Assembly (NCBI GenBank): GCA_946406275.1
Contig: CAMJJZ010000048.1
Coordinates: forward strand, 1-8,611
Reading direction: 5' to 3'
DNA length: 8,611 bases
Source: an uncultured Bacteroidales bacterium
Lineage (GTDB): Bacteria > Bacteroidota > Bacteroidia > Bacteroidales > UBA932
The translations under genes and the position numbers were made by a program. Positions 5,748 through 8,611 of the stretch are shown here, piece by piece. Every line of letters begins with the position of its first letter. Position 1 is the stretch's first letter. Under the pieces are notes generated by a model. The model did no database searches and was not told where the DNA came from. It worked only from the letters and a program-made list of their open reading frames with translations.

Positions 5748-6727
5748 GGCATTTTCCTCAGGAAGGCGGTTAACAGCAGTTCAAGGAGCAGGCACACAAG
5801 GGCTGCAAGGGCATAGCCCTGATACAGGTCCTTGTATACGGGGAAGGAGTCCACGCTGGTGCGTGTCTTCTCCATGCGGCCTATCTCCGCGTATATTTCA
5901 GAGAGTTTGGTATTGTCAGTGGCGCGGAAATATCGACCTCCCGTACCGTCGGCAATGGTTTTGAGGAGGGTCTCGTCTATCTCCACGGGAACGCGGCGCA
6001 TCTCTATGCCCCAGGGCGTCTGGACAGGGTAGGGGGCCTCTCCGTTGGCTCCAACGCCAATGGTGTACACGCGTATTCCGTAGGTCCTGGCTATCTCCAT
6101 GGCGGTCTCAGGGTCGATTTCGCCCATGTTGTTCACGCCGTCCGTGAGGAGGATGATAACCCTGGACTTGGCGTCCGAATCCTTCATCCTGGCCACCGCC
6201 GTGGCAAGGCCGTTGCCTATGGCCGTACCGTCCTCAATAAGGTCCGTCTGGACCTCTTTCATAAGGTTGATAAGGGTGGCGCGGTCCGTGGTGAGGGGGC
6301 ACTGGGTGTAGCTTTCCCCGGCAAAGACCACTATTCCCATGCGGTCGCTGGGCCTCTGGGCAATGAACTCTATGGCAATGTCCTTTGCGGCGGAAAGCCT
6401 GTCCGGCTCAAAGTCCCGGGCCAGCATGGAAGAGGAAACGTCCGTGGCAAATATAATGTCTATTCCCTCCGTGTCCACCTTCTCTATCTGGGACGATGAC
6501 CGCGGCCGCGCAAGGGCAATCACCAGGAGGCACAGTGCGGCGGTGCGCAGCACGAACGGAATATGGCGGACGATTTCCAGCACGCTCCTTCCGCCGGCTT
6601 CCCACGCATTTGCGTTGGAAACCCTCATGTGAGGCCTCTTCTCCTTCACTTCCAGCCAGACGTACCTGGCTACCAGAAGCGCCGGGACAAGCAGCAGAAG
6701 CAGCAGATATGGATACTCGAAAAACAT
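5741..6727 (-). CDS. batA: BatA, membrane-anchored vWA domain protein
   Basis: A 328-residue protein with an N-terminal pair of membrane helices (about 6-25 and 57-73), as in the BatA/aerotolerance N-terminal domain. A vWA domain follows at about 88-285, and a third helix at 305-323. MIDAS residues are all present: DVSSS at 96-100, Thr168 in GTAIGNG and Asp196 in LTDGVNN. The basic loop between the first two helices and the basic tail suggest that the vWA domain faces the periplasm. It is a paralogue of BatB, sharing the SMLARD-x-x-P-x-RL motif right after the MIDAS aspartate. Its ATG shares one base with the upstream TAA (TAATG), and its TGA lies in a 7-base overlap with batB, typical of coupled translation. 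In Bacteroides fragilis the bat operon was linked to oxygen tolerance; in other bacteria that role has been questioned. Confidence 0.92.
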   Translation of the reverse strand: MFFEYPYLLLLLLVPALLVARYVWLEVKEKRPHMRVSNANAWEAGGRSVLEIVRHIPFVLRTAALCLLVIALARPRSSSQIEKVDTEGIDIIFATDVSSSMLARDFEPDRLSAAKDIAIEFIAQRPSDRMGIVVFAGESYTQCPLTTDRATLINLMKEVQTDLIEDGTAIGNGLATAVARMKDSDAKSRVIILLTDGVNNMGEIDPETAMEIARTYGIRVYTIGVGANGEAPYPVQTPWGIEMRRVPVEIDETLLKTIADGTGGRYFRATDNTKLSEIYAEIGRMEKTRTSVDSFPVYKDLYQGYALAALVCLLLELLLTAFLRKMPC

Positions 6728-7719
6728 TACTTCTGCTCCTCCTCTTCCTTTTTGACCTCACTTACATACGTTGTGCTCACAAAGCGGACGGCTTCCGGAA
6801 GCACGCGCTTGTTGTCCTCGTCCGGGGCGGTATACTTTGCGAATTTCACAAAGTCCGCCCTTTCAAAGAGGTCTTTCATCTCTGCGTAAAGGTCTTCCGG
6901 GATGTCTTCCGCGCCCTTGAGGGCGTCGAATATCTCCGCCGTGGTCATTTCCATGGCGCCCACGCCGAAGCGTGCAGCGATGTATTCCCTGAGGGCGTCC
7001 GTGACGCCGGAGTAGAAGTTCTTCTGGTTCTCCGGCTTCCAGTGTTTCTCCCCGCGGAAGCGGTCCAGCTTGCGGAGCGCCCTAATGTGCGCGGGCTCCG
7101 CCGGCTTCTCTTTCTGCTTCCTTTCAATGGTGGAATAAATGGCAAAGATAAGGACCAGTATCGCTATGGCAAACAGGCCTATCATCACCCACGGAATGGC
7201 TTCCGCAAAGGTTATGGGGAACTTCACCTGCGGCTTGATGTCGTTGGGCTGGAAGGTCTCCATGTCTATTGACGGTTCCTTCACGTCCAGCATCTGGTGG
7301 ATGTACACAAGGGTGTCCAGCCCCACCAGGCAGGTGAGGGGGAACAGCTCATACTCCGCCGCCACTAGGGGCGTAATGGTGAAGTATGCCCTTATGTCGT
7401 ATTTCGTCAGGGAGTCCTTCTGCGCGTATACATTAATTGTATCACGCTGCCAGTTTTCCAGAATCATCAGCTTGCCCTCCTTCAGGGTAGCCTCCGGATC
7501 CAGTTGCGGAAGGCCTATGGAAGTGCCCTCCGGGACGTCCTTGATTACCATTCCGTAGTGGAACTGGTCCCACACCAGCACGGAATCCCGCGGCTGCAGG
7601 GGCTCAAGGTACGACGGCCCCGCCTCTATCCTGCGGCCCTTGCGGGGCGCGGCCAGGCCGTCCGGCGCAAAGGCCAGAATGCATGCCAGCAGGGCGGGTA
7701 TGACGTTTTTCAGTCTCAT
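6727..7719 (-). CDS. Single-pass envelope protein of unknown function, bat operon member
   Basis: A 330-residue protein. It has a signal peptide at about 1-23 (MRLKNVIPALLACILAFA... ending GLAA), a beta-rich periplasmic part to about residue 170, one membrane helix at about 174-195 (PWVMIGLFAIAILVLIFAIY) and a cytoplasmic part that starts with basic ERKQKEK and contains FYSGVTDALREYIAARFG (235-252) followed by AMEMTTAEI. The LREYIAARF helix resembles the cytoplasmic end of DUF4381-like proteins, which often sit between the DUF58 and vWA genes of MoxR operons, but I cannot prove membership. It overlaps the DUF58 gene by 4 bases (ATGA) and batA by 1 base. A single-pass protein with domains on both sides could link the cytoplasmic MoxR/DUF58 pair to the periplasmic vWA proteins; that role is inferred from position and topology. 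The membrane-helix codons contain a promoter-like sequence. Confidence 0.85.
   Translation of the reverse strand: MRLKNVIPALLACILAFAPDGLAAPRKGRRIEAGPSYLEPLQPRDSVLVWDQFHYGMVIKDVPEGTSIGLPQLDPEATLKEGKLMILENWQRDTINVYAQKDSLTKYDIRAYFTITPLVAAEYELFPLTCLVGLDTLVYIHQMLDVKEPSIDMETFQPNDIKPQVKFPITFAEAIPWVMIGLFAIAILVLIFAIYSTIERKQKEKPAEPAHIRALRKLDRFRGEKHWKPENQKNFYSGVTDALREYIAARFGVGAMEMTTAEIFDALKGAEDIPEDLYAEMKDLFERADFVKFAKYTAPDEDNKRVLPEAVRFVSTTYVSEVKKEEEEQK
7143..7173 (-). promoter_or_regulatory. Intragenic full-consensus Bacteroidota promoter
   Basis: On the minus strand TTTG (7173-7170) is followed by 19 bases and TATCTTTG (7150-7143). This fits both elements (-33 TTTG, -7 TAnnTTTG) and the usual spacing of the Bacteroidota primary sigma factor. 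Transcription would start near 7136, about 400 bases before the batA ATG, giving batA-batB-batC-batDE without the DUF58 gene. The bases also encode part of a membrane helix (LFAIAILVLIFA), whose TTT-GCC codons produce TTTG by themselves, so chance is a real possibility. Confidence 0.4.
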
Positions 7720-8597
7720 CTTCTGTGGAATAATGTCATGAGCGGACGCACATAGTCATCGGCAGTGCCAATGTCCACGTGGTCCACCCTGTAGCGGAGG
7801 AACAGGCGGTCTGCGCTGTCCGTGGCCGTCTGGAACCACTGGCTATAGGCGTTCCGCGTTTTGCGGGAGCCGGTGTTAATCCAGCGCGCGGCGCCGGTTT
7901 CCGCATCTTTCACGTGCACCAGGCCTATGTCCGGAATGGTCTTCTCTCTGGGATCCGTGACGCGGATTACGGAGATGTCGTGCCTGCCGGCGGCCACCTT
8001 CAGGGCTTCCTCGTAGCGTGGGGAGGCATCAGCATTGACGTCCAGCATGTCACTGAGGACGAAGGCGGTGCACTTTTTCTTGATGGCTCCGGAGAGGAAA
8101 CGGAGGGCGCCGGCAATGTCCGTGCCGTCGCTCTGGGGCTCATACTCAAGTATTTCCCTTATTATGTGAAGGAAATGGGTGCGGCCCTTTGCCGGCGGGA
8201 TGAACTTCTCCACCTTGTCGGAGAAAAGCACGCAGCCAACCTTATCGTTGTTGAGTATGGCGCTGAAGGCCAGCGTTGCGGCAATCTCCGCAATCTGCTC
8301 CCTCTTTGTCTTCCCAATCGTCCCAAAAAGGCCGCTCCTTGAGATATCCACCATAAGGACCACGGTGAGTTCGCGCTCCTCCTCGAACACCTTCACGTAA
8401 GGGGCGTTCATCCTGGCGGTAACGTTCCAGTCCATGGAGCGCACATCGTCCCCGTACTGATACTCCCTAACCTCGCTGAAAGCCATTCCGCGTCCCTTGA
8501 ACGCAGAATGATACTCTCCGGCAAAGATCTGGTGGCTCAGCGCCTTGGTCTTTATCTCAATCTTCCGGACCTTCTTTATGAGTTCCTCCGGTGTCAT
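7716..8597 (-). CDS. DUF58 family protein, MoxR-associated, vWA-like
   Basis: A 293-residue protein without signal peptide or membrane helix, so cytoplasmic. The DUF58 signature is at 35-77: GRGMAFSEVREYQYGDDVRSMDW, then ARMNAPYVKVFEEERELTV. It is followed by a vWA-like fold whose metal site is complete: DISRS at 84-88, Thr159 in DGTDIAGAL and Asp183 in VLSDM. In this family the protein is encoded next to a MoxR AAA+ ATPase and is thought to be its partner in assembling or activating other proteins, here presumably the Bat membrane proteins. ATG at 8597 is chosen because it begins the conserved length and because a stop in another frame (TGA 8596-8594) overlaps it, as in the other junctions of the operon. 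The upstream gene, presumably moxR, is outside the window. The stop overlaps the next ATG by 4 bases. Confidence 0.92.
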   Translation of the reverse strand: MTPEELIKKVRKIEIKTKALSHQIFAGEYHSAFKGRGMAFSEVREYQYGDDVRSMDWNVTARMNAPYVKVFEEERELTVVLMVDISRSGLFGTIGKTKREQIAEIAATLAFSAILNNDKVGCVLFSDKVEKFIPPAKGRTHFLHIIREILEYEPQSDGTDIAGALRFLSGAIKKKCTAFVLSDMLDVNADASPRYEEALKVAAGRHDISVIRVTDPREKTIPDIGLVHVKDAETGAARWINTGSRKTRNAYSQWFQTATDSADRLFLRYRVDHVDIGTADDYVRPLMTLFHRR

Positions 8598-8611
8598 CCT
8601 TTATCCGTCAT

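Noticed and set aside
6448..6455. TATATTTG on the minus strand inside batA
   Set aside because: Only the -7 element matches, and it encodes Ile-Phe-Ala of the vWA core strand; no -33 element.
6496..7272. A 258-codon plus-strand open frame across the batA start and the upstream gene
   Set aside because: It crosses the boundary of two well-supported minus-strand genes and shows no recognisable domain.
8594..8611. End of the upstream gene (presumably moxR) in the last bases
   Set aside because: All three minus-strand frames reach a stop here (TGA 8610-8608, TAA 8603-8601, TGA 8596-8594), so the true stop cannot be chosen and no protein sequence is visible. The last one would give the same ATGA overlap as elsewhere in the operon.

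Overview
The window looks like a chromosomal piece of a Bacteroidota genome, most likely order Bacteroidales. The reasons are the Bat (Bacteroides aerotolerance) gene cluster in its Bacteroidales order, signal peptides that end in the ...AQ style common in the phylum, exact matches to the Bacteroidota promoter consensus (TTTG / TAnnTTTG), and few Shine-Dalgarno sites. Third codon positions are rich in G/C, which suggests one of the higher-GC families (Rikenellaceae-like is a guess). Family and species cannot be fixed from this sequence alone.

Layout. (1) Positions 2-202, + strand: the last 66 codons of an unrecognised gene. (2) Positions 187-486, - strand: a small DUF4298-family gene whose 3' end overlaps the + strand gene by 16 bp. 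(3) Positions about 487-725: a gap without protein genes that contains a long, rod-like inverted repeat, best read as a structured RNA. It also holds a hairpin over the DUF4298 ribosome binding site and a terminator-like hairpin. (4) Positions 726-8597, - strand: one tightly packed operon, transcribed from right to left, in the order DUF58 protein, tail-anchored envelope protein of unknown function, BatA (vWA), BatB (vWA), BatC (TPR), a BatD-BatE fusion, and a secreted protein of unknown function. Neighbouring genes overlap by 1-7 bases or are separated by 1-3 bases. The operon start, normally a MoxR AAA+ ATPase gene, lies beyond the right edge.

How the genes fit together. The DUF58 protein is cytoplasmic and carries a MIDAS metal site; in this family it works with a MoxR ATPase. 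BatA and BatB are membrane-anchored vWA proteins whose charge distribution places the vWA domains in the periplasm. BatC and the BatE part add periplasmic TPR scaffolds, and BatD adds a large beta-rich periplasmic region. Together they look like an envelope complex run by a MoxR/vWA chaperone-like module. Its biochemical job is not settled; aerotolerance or envelope stress resistance is the usual proposal.

The points most worth following are the BatD-BatE fusion with a complete signal peptide buried at residue 610, the structured RNA with two mutually exclusive pairings upstream of the DUF4298 gene, a full-consensus promoter inside the gene upstream of batA, and the two operon members of unknown function.
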